DNA from: Aeromicrobium fastidiosum
Lineage (GTDB): Bacteria > Actinomycetota > Actinomycetes > Propionibacteriales > Nocardioidaceae
Reading direction: 5' to 3'
DNA length: 64,000 bases
Assembly: GCF_017876595.1 (NCBI RefSeq)
Contig: NZ_JAGIOG010000001.1
Location: 3,286,001 to 3,350,000 of the forward strand
The notes under the pieces were generated by a model that was not told the origin of the DNA, did not search any database, and saw only the letters and a list, made by a program, of their open reading frames with translations. Shown here in pieces: positions 19,096-25,714 of the stretch. The position numbers and the translations under genes were made by a program. Within the stretch, counting starts at the first letter, position 1. Each line of letters starts with the position of its first letter.

Positions 19096-19748
19096 TATGC
19101 CCTCCATTCCAAGTCTGCCAAGGCTTCAACGGGTACGTCGCCGTCAACAAACTCTTGGATACCGCTGACCAGGCCAGTGGGTCGCCACTGCAAGTTAGGT
19201 CCCAGCACACTATCCAGACTGCACGGCCGCCGAACCAGGACCCCGTTATCGACCATCCCTTGCACCTCGAAGTGGAAGATGACGAAGGGCGGATCCTTCT
19301 CGAGTTCCAACGCCTGCGACACGGCCGCACCATCTAAACCATTCAGTTTGTGGGCTTCAGCAAGCCAACTGCGCTGCCAAGGGAAAAGAACCGAGTCATC
19401 GCGAAGAAAATCTCTCAGGGTTCCAGCCTTATCTCCCTGCGACTCTACGTACCTGACAAAGTCGGAGGACGTCAGGAACGCCTCCTTCACCTCGGGTTTT
19501 GCGTGGTAAGTGCGGAAAGCAGCGGCTGTCACGGCTCGGCAGAGGCTGGTCGCAGGCAGCCGCCGATCAAGGGTAGGGAGTACCTCGATGGCCTGGCGCT
19601 GCAGTCGCTCAAGAACAATCTCAGGATTGGTCGAAGCGGTGCGCAGTTGGCGCGCGCGACGCCGCTGGGACGGCGCCAGCGAACTGTCGGCCTGCACCTT
19701 CTCCAGGAGCAGGCGCGCCTGCCCCGGATCCAGTGTGGGTCTCACCAT
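19095..19748 (-). CDS. Unknown protein, first gene of a three-gene operon
   Basis: The 217-aa product is read from ATG 19748 (MVRPTLDPGQARLLLEKVQ). Starts further upstream give an unlikely leader. It is largely helical to about residue 130 (PSQRRRARQLRTASTNPEIVLERLQRQAIEVL; EAFLTSSDFVRYVESQGDKAGTLRDFLRDD). A strand-rich end follows (FVIFHFEVQGMVDNGVLVRRPCSLD). I do not recognise a family. Its stop overlaps the start of the DUF433-like gene by one base, so the two are translationally coupled. It is therefore a likely functional component of the same system as the two genes below it. Confidence 0.55.
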   Translation of the reverse strand: MVRPTLDPGQARLLLEKVQADSSLAPSQRRRARQLRTASTNPEIVLERLQRQAIEVLPTLDRRLPATSLCRAVTAAAFRTYHAKPEVKEAFLTSSDFVRYVESQGDKAGTLRDFLRDDSVLFPWQRSWLAEAHKLNGLDGAAVSQALELEKDPPFVIFHFEVQGMVDNGVLVRRPCSLDSVLGPNLQWRPTGLVSGIQEFVDGDVPVEALADLEWRA

Positions 19749-19835
19749 ATCTCGACAGTAAGGGACGGCGACGAGTCCGTCTGCCGGACTCGCACGAAAG
19801 AAGGCGGCGATTGGGGGCGCGGCCAAGCACGACGG

Positions 19836-21197
19836 TCACGGCCCGTACGGCGACCAATCGCGCGGCATGACTGGCGCGAGTTCTGCCGCGGTGAACTCCC
19901 GCTCAGCGGGCAACCTCAGCGTGCCACTCAGTGGTTCAAGGCGCGCGCGGTAGTTTCGGGCCCACTCAAGCCAGGCTTCGACATCTGACCTCTCCTGGTC
20001 AGACCTGTCGGCCACTCGATCTGTCATGGCAGCGAGGTACTCGTCGATCTGCTTCGCCTGCTCCCACCGGTCGATCTGATCGCGCAAGACCTTGCCGAGT
20101 TCGTCGTCGCGCACTGCTTGCTTCGCCTTCTCAACGACTCGCTCCCATTGGGCCCGTCGTTCGGCTGCTCGGCGCTCTTGCTCTATCCGTCGCAGTTCAG
20201 CATTGTGCGCACGTAGTTCTATCTCCTGCAGTACGTGAGGTAGGCGGTCGACTAGATCGATGGTCTTGGTGTCGGAGAACGCGTCCTGTCTAACAGCCCA
20301 TCCGTTGAGAACCCGGATACGGAGCCTCCCCGAGGGCACCAGATCATGTGTAGGGATTCTCTTCCACGAGTAGCGCTCGGCATCGCGAAGTTCCGTCGCA
20401 GTCGCAACGTGGGGCACACGATCGTCGAGTTCATCGATGTCCAGATACCCCTCGTGCCCGACTATCTCAATAGTAAGAACGCCCTTCGAGCGACGCTCTC
20501 CGCCCTGCCAAACACTCGCTTTTACGCGGTAACCGCGTCGCTCCGCCTCTCTGGCGACTGCATCAAGTATTCGAAAGGTCCGAGATCGAACATCTGATCT
20601 GGGCTTGAACCCGCTGTCCCTGAGGTCACTTATGGCCGGGTGGGGCTTACTCAACTTCTCCGCCACTCGTATCGGTTGGAGCACAGCGGTCATCCACTCC
20701 GGCTTGTCTGTCAGCCTGACGAACTGCTCTTCCCAACGCCGCCCCGACTCGACCTTGAGCAACTTGCCCTCCGGCACCTTCCCGAACCTCGTCGCAGAAG
20801 ACACCAACGACTTGTACCTAGCGGCTTCCCGGCCGCTGATCTGCAGTTCGCCACCGGCGGCTACGACATCCGAAATGAGTTGGTCGACCGGCCTGACTGC
20901 TGTGACACGACGTTCGGGGCGCGCTTTCGGTGGTGCCGTCGGGCGAGCGGGGCGCGGCGGTCCGTACGTCGGCCAATGCCCCTCTGGGTACGCCCCGTGC
21001 TCAAGAAAGTACGTTCCTGCGTCCGTGAGTGTGGCGCCCCACGAGTCGCGGGTCTTCTCGATCTGGATCAAGCGGCGACCCTTCAGCGCCACGGCGGTCG
21101 TCTTATGCGAGTAGCCCTCCATTACGCCGTCGGGGCACCCCTGGGCAATCCATTCCAGTACTTCGACCTGCCGGTTGTTGAGAGTTCGCTCTGCCAT
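19836..21197 (-). CDS. Winged-helix and coiled-coil protein next to the recombinase
   Basis: In this 453-aa protein, residues about 5-70 (NNRQVEVLEWIAQGCPDG ... TTAVALKGRRLIQIEK ... ATLTDAGTYFLEHG) form a winged-helix DNA-binding domain. Residues 95-180 hold a second compact region. Residues about 325-400 are a long charged coiled coil (LRRIEQERRAAERRAQWERVVEKAK). No enzyme motif is seen. It ends 88 bp before the three-gene operon and starts 180 bp from the recombinase stop. A regulator of island genes, a recombination directionality factor, or a defence protein are all possible; none is proven. Confidence 0.55.
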   Translation of the reverse strand: MAERTLNNRQVEVLEWIAQGCPDGVMEGYSHKTTAVALKGRRLIQIEKTRDSWGATLTDAGTYFLEHGAYPEGHWPTYGPPRPARPTAPPKARPERRVTAVRPVDQLISDVVAAGGELQISGREAARYKSLVSSATRFGKVPEGKLLKVESGRRWEEQFVRLTDKPEWMTAVLQPIRVAEKLSKPHPAISDLRDSGFKPRSDVRSRTFRILDAVAREAERRGYRVKASVWQGGERRSKGVLTIEIVGHEGYLDIDELDDRVPHVATATELRDAERYSWKRIPTHDLVPSGRLRIRVLNGWAVRQDAFSDTKTIDLVDRLPHVLQEIELRAHNAELRRIEQERRAAERRAQWERVVEKAKQAVRDDELGKVLRDQIDRWEQAKQIDEYLAAMTDRVADRSDQERSDVEAWLEWARNYRARLEPLSGTLRLPAEREFTAAELAPVMPRDWSPYGP

Positions 21198-21377
21198 GTG
21201 CCCAGTGTTCCGCTAGTCCAGGGCCGTTCCAGATAAGTCCCCTCAGTTGAGGGTAAAACCTCACAAGTACGGACTAGGCGATCCTGCAATGCCAGACAGG
21301 TTCCGAGTTTTGCTTGAACGCAGCAAAGCCCGTCTCGATGATGTCTTTGAGGCGAGCTTTGCTCTATAGCGGCTAGT

Positions 21378-22949
21378 TCATGAGGCGCTGGCTGCAGGTT
21401 GAAGGGCAGAGCGCTCATTAAGTCCATCATGGTTCTCCGCGCTGAGGTCGTGCGCGACCTTGTGCACGATCTTCACCCTTCCCCGACCTCTGCCGTTCTC
21501 CACGGTGACCGTAAGGAGGGCGGCCACGAGCGAGCGCCGTTGGTCGAGTGAGAGGGCTGCGAAGCGGGCCCGGAGTCCGGCCTTGACCTCGGCAGCCTCC
21601 TCGAAGATCGAAGCCCCAGCCATGAAGTCGGCAGTACGCCTTTGGCGGCTCCAGAGAGCGTGCTGGGCGTCCGTGATTAGGGCGGCGCGGGCGTTACGCG
21701 CCTGCACGTCGAGGATTGTCTGCTGCAGGTCGTCAGCCTCGGCTTTGAGGTCTCGGCGCTTGGTGCGGATGTCAGCCACGTCTTCGTCGTCCTCCATGAG
21801 GTCTAGCAGGCGAGCCCGCTGCTCGCTGATCTTGCTCAGCCGCTGGTACGCGTTGCGGAGGACCTTGATGTCGGGGTCTGGAACGGCACCCTCCGGGCTC
21901 AGCATCACGGCGCTGACGACCGACTCGACCACTGGGGCGTCGAGGTCGTGGGTGACGATGCTGACGTGCCGGACGCCCTCCTCCTTGATGCCCTGCCCAT
22001 CGTGGACGGCGCACCGATAGGCGCTCTCCTTCGTGCGTTGGAATCCGCGCATCGGTCCCCCGCATGCTCCGCACGTCGCGAGGCCGGACATCAGCCACTT
22101 GGGCACGTGCTGCCGGGTCAGGCGTCGGCTCGGGCTGTCGAGTTTGGCTTGGACGGCGTTGTAGGTCTTGATGTCGATGAGTGACTTCCACTGCCCGATG
22201 ACGAACCTTCCGTCATCCCGCTTCAACAGTTCGCCCCTGCTGACCACGCGCCGGATGTTGCGGGGCCTGCGGAGCACCTTCTCGACCTTCGCGATGTCCC
22301 ACGGCTTGCCTCGGGTTGTCAGCACGCCGTCGTTATTCCAGTCCGTGCGGATGCGCGAGAGGGTCTTCTCCCCGCTGAGGTAATCGATGTATGCCTGACG
22401 AACGAGGTTGGCCTCAGCAGGCCTACGGTTGACCTTGTCGGCCTCGTAGCCGAAGGGACGGTCGCCGCCCGCCAGCGGCCTGCCCTTGGCCCGTACGGCG
22501 TCGTTGGCCTGCCGCTGGCGCTCGCTCTTGCGACGGGTCTCGTAGTTCGCCAGCAGCGTGCTGAGGCCCGAGCGGAGACCGCCCTCAGCGGTGGACGGGT
22601 TGATGAGCCCCTCGTTGACGGTGTGCCAGTCCACGGCCGCCGAGACACATGTGAGGGCCAGCATCTCCTTCTCCATCGTCTGGCGAGTGAAGCGGTCGTC
22701 ACTCTGCGCCATGAGGACGTCGAACTTCCCCGCCTGTGCGTCCGCGAGCATCTGGTTCCAACCGGGCCGGTTGAGGCCCTTCGATGCGCTAATGCCGTCG
22801 TCCACGTAGACCACGACGACGTCGTACCCTGCTGCCTTCGCGGTTTTCCGGCAGAGTGCCTCTTGCTCCTCCACCTTGGGTACGCGGTCGTTGTGCTTGC
22901 TGATGCGGCAGTAGATGGCCGCCCGCCTGTTTCTGATGTTGCTCTTCAT
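21378..22949 (-). CDS. Large serine recombinase (integrase of the island)
   Basis: The 523-aa protein has the three parts of large serine integrases. A catalytic resolvase domain covers residues about 8-150, with nucleophile Ser17 in AAIYCRISKHNDR and the E.. helix VEEQEALC. A recombinase domain covers about 165-260 (RPLAGGDRPFGYEADK, VEKVLRRPRNIRR). Then come a zinc-ribbon (ATCGACGGPM ... YRCAVHDG) and a coiled coil (about 365-410) for subunit contacts. Such enzymes integrate attP into attB unidirectionally with a 2-bp crossover and need a directionality factor for excision. The gene starts 95 bp inside the right junction and reads away from it. It accounts for the insertion into the MBL gene. 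Confidence 0.93.
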   Translation of the reverse strand: MKSNIRNRRAAIYCRISKHNDRVPKVEEQEALCRKTAKAAGYDVVVVYVDDGISASKGLNRPGWNQMLADAQAGKFDVLMAQSDDRFTRQTMEKEMLALTCVSAAVDWHTVNEGLINPSTAEGGLRSGLSTLLANYETRRKSERQRQANDAVRAKGRPLAGGDRPFGYEADKVNRRPAEANLVRQAYIDYLSGEKTLSRIRTDWNNDGVLTTRGKPWDIAKVEKVLRRPRNIRRVVSRGELLKRDDGRFVIGQWKSLIDIKTYNAVQAKLDSPSRRLTRQHVPKWLMSGLATCGACGGPMRGFQRTKESAYRCAVHDGQGIKEEGVRHVSIVTHDLDAPVVESVVSAVMLSPEGAVPDPDIKVLRNAYQRLSKISEQRARLLDLMEDDEDVADIRTKRRDLKAEADDLQQTILDVQARNARAALITDAQHALWSRQRRTADFMAGASIFEEAAEVKAGLRARFAALSLDQRRSLVAALLTVTVENGRGRGRVKIVHKVAHDLSAENHDGLNERSALQPAASAS

Positions 22950-23043
22950 GCCTGCCTCGTATCCGTTTGGGTGTCGCGCTAGGTGCGCTCTTCTACCTAT
23001 TCAGTACGTCTGACGAGCCATAGGTAGTGATTCGTCTTGCTCT

Positions 23044-23112
23044 CACGGGCATGACACCACGCTGGGTGCCGAGCGGCCGCACCTCGCGGAGTGGCGCGCG
23101 CGGGGATGGTGA
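23044..23112. repeat. Right attachment junction (attR) with displaced native MBL gene tail
   Basis: CACGGG (23044-23049) is followed by 63 bases that encode [20 protein letters not shown] and a TGA, the original end of the MBL gene at 2442. They have no start codon of their own and continue directly into native chromosome (DUF1232 gene at 23123). Joining 1-3032 to 23050 onward in silico restores an uninterrupted native MBL reading frame, which fixes the pre-insertion state. Confidence 0.75.
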
Positions 23113-23122
23113 CAGGACCCTC

Positions 23123-23539
23123 GTGAGCCCCGTGTGGCAGGTGGTCGTCGGCGCGATCGTGGCGGTCGGGGTGCTGTGGATCGTGCTGGTGGTGACGTTC
23201 TACCTGCTCGGCAGGCGTCACGACGACCCGGCGCGGCTGCGCGACGCCCTGCGTCTTCTGCCCGATCTCGTGCGGCTGCTGCGTCGTCTCGCGGCTGACA
23301 GGTCCCTGCCCGCAGGGGTTCGCGCCCGGGTGGTCCTGCTCGTGGCCTACCTGGCGCTGCCCGTTGACCTCGTGCCGGACTTCATCCCCGTGGTCGGCTA
23401 CGCCGACGACGTCGTGGTGGTGATCTGGGTGCTGCGGTCGGTGACCCGGCGGGCCGGACCCGATGCGCTCGACCGCCACTGGCCCGGGACGCCCGATGGC
23501 CTGCGGACGCTGCGAACCCTGGCCGGCCTCAGCACCTGA
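23123..23539 (+). CDS. DUF1232 (YkvA-like) membrane protein
   Basis: The 138-aa protein begins with one transmembrane helix (VWQVVVGAIVAVGVLWIVLVVTFYLLG). The DUF1232 signature LPVDLVPDFIPVVGYADDVVVVIWVL lies at residues about 72-97, and that segment is itself hydrophobic. The family is widespread; its function is unknown. I choose GTG 23123, which follows AGGA, over the longer frame from 23027, because that frame would cross the attR junction. It lies 10 bp after the displaced MBL tail, so before island insertion it was probably the second gene of an MBL-DUF1232 unit. The insertion has cut it off from that promoter. Confidence 0.8.
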   Translation: MSPVWQVVVGAIVAVGVLWIVLVVTFYLLGRRHDDPARLRDALRLLPDLVRLLRRLAADRSLPAGVRARVVLLVAYLALPVDLVPDFIPVVGYADDVVVVIWVLRSVTRRAGPDALDRHWPGTPDGLRTLRTLAGLST

Positions 23540-23546
23540 CCCGTCA

Positions 23547-23613
23547 CCCGAGATGTCGGCACTTGTTGCTGTGTTTCCGACCCAAAAGGGTCGACAAGTG
23601 CCGACATCTCGGG
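23547..23613. terminator. Conserved inverted repeat between convergent genes, copy 1
   Basis: Arms of 20 bases (23547-23566 and 23594-23613, core CGAGATGTCGGCACTTGT) pair perfectly around a 27-base loop that has a small CCCAAAAGGG hairpin of its own. GCACCTGAC outside the left arm and GTCAGGTGC outside the right arm extend the pairing. It lies between the convergent DUF1232 gene and the 23615 gene, a position for a bidirectional terminator. The same core occurs at 38913-38975. Confidence 0.65.
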
Positions 23614-23614
23614 G

Positions 23615-23896
23615 TCAGGTGCGGGGCTTGAGCTTGGTGGCCGGGAGCCACGCGATCTGCGAGGCGTCGCTGTGGCGCTGCGTGCGGCTCGGGATGACGT
23701 AGACGACCTGCGCCTCGTAGCCGTCGGACGTGCGACGCCACCCCAGCACGAGGCCCGGGTACTCCTGGGACGCCTGGGTCGCGAGATTCGAGAGGTTGAC
23801 CCAGACGTGATAGACGGGCGGCGCTTGCGGCGTCTGCACCGCATACGGATCGGCCGGGGCCAGCGGCCGCCCGTTGATCGAGCCGTTCGGATTCAC
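23615..23896 (-). CDS. Small protein of unknown function behind a LexA box
   Basis: From GTG 23896 the product has 93 aa. It starts NPNGSINGRPLAPADPYAVQTPQAPPVYHVWVNLSN and contains an alpha/beta-looking core (HVWVNLSNLATQASQEYPGLVLGWRRTSDGYEAQVVYVI), ending AWLPATKLKPRT. I do not recognise the family. The longer frame to 24472 is a shadow of the neighbouring gene. A near-consensus LexA box lies 20 bp upstream and a TATCCT -10 sequence sits at about 23903-23908, so the transcript would have a very short leader and be SOS-controlled. A role in DNA-damage response is inferred from this control only. Confidence 0.6.
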   Translation of the reverse strand: MNPNGSINGRPLAPADPYAVQTPQAPPVYHVWVNLSNLATQASQEYPGLVLGWRRTSDGYEAQVVYVIPSRTQRHSDASQIAWLPATKLKPRT

Positions 23897-23915
23897 CCCC
23901 GCAGGATACGCCCGA

Positions 23916-23931
23916 TCGAACAGGTGTTCTA
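23916..23931 (-). promoter_or_regulatory. LexA (SOS) box
   Basis: TCGAACAGGTGTTCTA matches the actinobacterial SOS box TCGAAC-N4-GTTCGA at all but one of its twelve fixed positions. It lies immediately upstream of a TATCCT -10 sequence for the minus-strand gene starting at 23896, where bound LexA would block RNA polymerase. It also overlaps the last codons of the next gene upstream (23929). Confidence 0.75.
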
Positions 23932-24240
23932 GTGGGGTATCGGGGTCAGGGGCGTCGCGGTCAGGGGCGTCGCGCAGGCGGTGCACCGCTCCACGAATCC
24001 GTCCGGCACGACTGGCAGGGCGGACCGCGGCACGATGCCCGGCGTCTCGTCCTTCCAGGGCCCCTCGAGGATCGACATCTCCGGGACGGGCAGTGGCTTG
24101 GTCGTGCGCGGGAACGGTGCCACGTCGGCGACCCGGCGGGCGTCCCCGGGCTCGCCGTCCGACGCGATCTGGACTGCCGCCCCGACGGTGACGGCGACGG
24201 CCAGCACGGCAAGGAGGACGAGACGCTTCATGGCACGCAT
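23929..24240 (-). CDS. Small exported protein of unknown function
   Basis: The 103-aa product from ATG 24240 (or 24231) has an N-terminal signal sequence or anchor: MRAMKRLVLLAVLAVAVTVGAAVQIA. A short mature part follows, rich in Pro and Val (FPRTTKPLPVPEMSILEGPWKDETPGIVPRSALPVVPDGFVERCTACATPL), with a CTAC pair near the C-terminus that could bind a metal or form a disulphide. No family is recognised. Its end overlaps the SOS box of the next gene. It is divergent from the lipoprotein gene at 24306. Confidence 0.6.
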   Translation of the reverse strand: MRAMKRLVLLAVLAVAVTVGAAVQIASDGEPGDARRVADVAPFPRTTKPLPVPEMSILEGPWKDETPGIVPRSALPVVPDGFVERCTACATPLTATPLTPIPH

Positions 24241-24305
24241 TCTGCCCCACGACGACCCGCTCCGTCTCGAGTAGCGGATCGTCGCCCAGCCCATACCGTG
24301 GTGGC

Positions 24306-24722
24306 ATGAAGCTCATCGCGGGGGTCGTAGCGACTCTCGCCCTGTCGCTGTCCGCGTGCACCGGAGGAGATGGCGAGTCGGACGCGCCCGACGCCAAGAC
24401 GTCGAGTCTCTCGGCCGCCGAGGCCTTCCAGGCCACCTGCGTCGAGGTGCGCGCCGGCATCGCGGAGTTCAACGACCAGGACTACGCAGGAACGGTCGAG
24501 CACTTCGAGAAGGCCAAGATCCCCGCGAAGGTCTACGCCAAGGTCAACACCGAGCCCGAGGCAGACGCCCTGCTCGACGCCGTCGAGTACTACGCCGACC
24601 TCTCCCCCGCCGACTATCCCGAGGCCGCGCTCAGCTCGAAGAACTTCGCACGCAACAAGGAGATCACGCTGACGCAGTGCGCGTCCGATCCTGACGACCA
24701 GTCCCCCGGCACGCCGGTCTGA
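24306..24722 (+). CDS. Putative lipoprotein
   Basis: The 138-aa protein starts with a lipoprotein signal peptide (MKLIAGVVATLALSLSACTGG); the lipobox is LSAC, with the cysteine at residue 18. The mature part is an acidic helical domain (AAEAFQATCVEVRAGIAEFNDQDYAGTVEHFEKAKIPAKVYAKV) that resembles small actinobacterial surface lipoproteins of unknown function. It has two further cysteines. It converges with the 24726 gene, leaving 3 bp between the stops. Confidence 0.75.
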   Translation: MKLIAGVVATLALSLSACTGGDGESDAPDAKTSSLSAAEAFQATCVEVRAGIAEFNDQDYAGTVEHFEKAKIPAKVYAKVNTEPEADALLDAVEYYADLSPADYPEAALSSKNFARNKEITLTQCASDPDDQSPGTPV

Positions 24723-24725
24723 CAT

Positions 24726-25712
24726 CTAGGACGACTCGCGGTTCAGCGACACGTACACCGCGTTGACGGCGACGGCCTGCTCGAGCTCGGTCGAGACCCC
24801 CGCGAAGAACTGCGAGCGGTACGTCTCGTCTGTGACGGCGTAGACCGTGAAGTAGAGCCCAGCGAACGCCGACAGGAACACCGACACCTGCCACAGGTCG
24901 TTCGTGACCGGCACGAGCCGGCCGAGCGACGACGGCAGATCGCTGACGGGCTGCCCCGTCCATGCCTCGACGGTCGAGTCGGGGATGGTGAGCGAGCCGA
25001 ACACGACGAAGAACGCGAACAGCCCGAGGCTCAGCAGCAGCACCTGGATCGCCTGGTTGAACAGCAGCACCAGCACGAGATTGGCCCGGGCGAAGCGCGG
25101 CAGGTCGGGCGGCACGGCCGTCACCTGTCGTGCGGCGTCCTCGGCCGGCGTGCCCGCGCAGCACTCCGCGACGCGCGGTCCGACGACGTCGCGCTCGACC
25201 TCGCGCACCTCCTCGGGCAGGCGCACCAGCAGGAACACCGCCGCGATGGCGGCGAAGAACGCGACCGCGATCCACAGGACGTGACGCGGCATGAGCGCCG
25301 CGACCTGCCACACCTCGGCGTTGATGAACAGGAACGTCACGGCGAGCAGCAGCAGCGGCAGCGCCCGCGTGAGCAGCGGGAACATCAGGCCGAGCGAGCT
25401 GAACGTGCGCCGCACGGCCCAGCGCAGCATCGTCCCCATGCGCAGGAGCCTGCCGGCGAACAGGCCCAGCAGGGCCAAGAACACCAGCACGCCCACAGCC
25501 GTCCCGAGCGATCCGCGATCGGACCACGCGGCACCGACCGCGAAGCCCGCAGCGACCGAGACGCCCACGATCAGCACGATGACGGCCACGATCCGCTTGC
25601 TCGACAGCCAGCCCTCGACGGTGTCGGCCCGGTCACCCGTGAAGTACGGCAGACCGTGGTCGTCGAACCACGCCTCGATCTGCTCGGTCGTGCCGGCGGG
25701 CGGGGTCGCCAC
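24726..25712 (-). CDS. Polytopic membrane protein, coupled to the P450 gene
   Basis: The 328-aa protein has about six hydrophobic helices: near residues 42-62, 72-90, 115-132, 143-162, 216-245 and 280-295. A soluble N-terminus (EAWFDDHGLPYFTGDRADTVEGWL) precedes them. It belongs to a type of conserved actinobacterial membrane protein for which I know no function. It begins 2 bp after the P450 stop, so the two are almost certainly translated from one message. That suggests a partner role such as electron donation, substrate transport or membrane anchoring. Confidence 0.7.
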   Translation of the reverse strand: MATPPAGTTEQIEAWFDDHGLPYFTGDRADTVEGWLSSKRIVAVIVLIVGVSVAAGFAVGAAWSDRGSLGTAVGVLVFLALLGLFAGRLLRMGTMLRWAVRRTFSSLGLMFPLLTRALPLLLLAVTFLFINAEVWQVAALMPRHVLWIAVAFFAAIAAVFLLVRLPEEVREVERDVVGPRVAECCAGTPAEDAARQVTAVPPDLPRFARANLVLVLLFNQAIQVLLLSLGLFAFFVVFGSLTIPDSTVEAWTGQPVSDLPSSLGRLVPVTNDLWQVSVFLSAFAGLYFTVYAVTDETYRSQFFAGVSTELEQAVAVNAVYVSLNRESS

Positions 25713-25714
25713 GG

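Larger units (their letters stand above)
3027..23049. mobile_element. 20 kb integrative genomic island with defence cargo
   Basis: The boundaries are inferred from the duplicated 3' end of the MBL gene. CACGGG plus the tail-coding sequence occurs at 3027-3095 and again at 23044-23112, giving 20,017 bp from core to core. A large serine recombinase (21378-22949) lies next to the right end, as expected for an autonomously integrating element. Cargo in order: Abi_C protein, single-TM protein, Mrr-like nuclease, nuclease with C-terminal TMs, a decayed glycosylase-like fragment, a PD-(D/E)XK nuclease with a small partner, fic-hsdR-hsdS-hsdM (read on the minus strand), a TM-anchored unknown, a PIN-like/DUF433 operon, and a winged-helix protein. 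No conjugation, replication or phage structural gene is visible. A/T third positions are much commoner than in the flanks. Confidence 0.88.
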
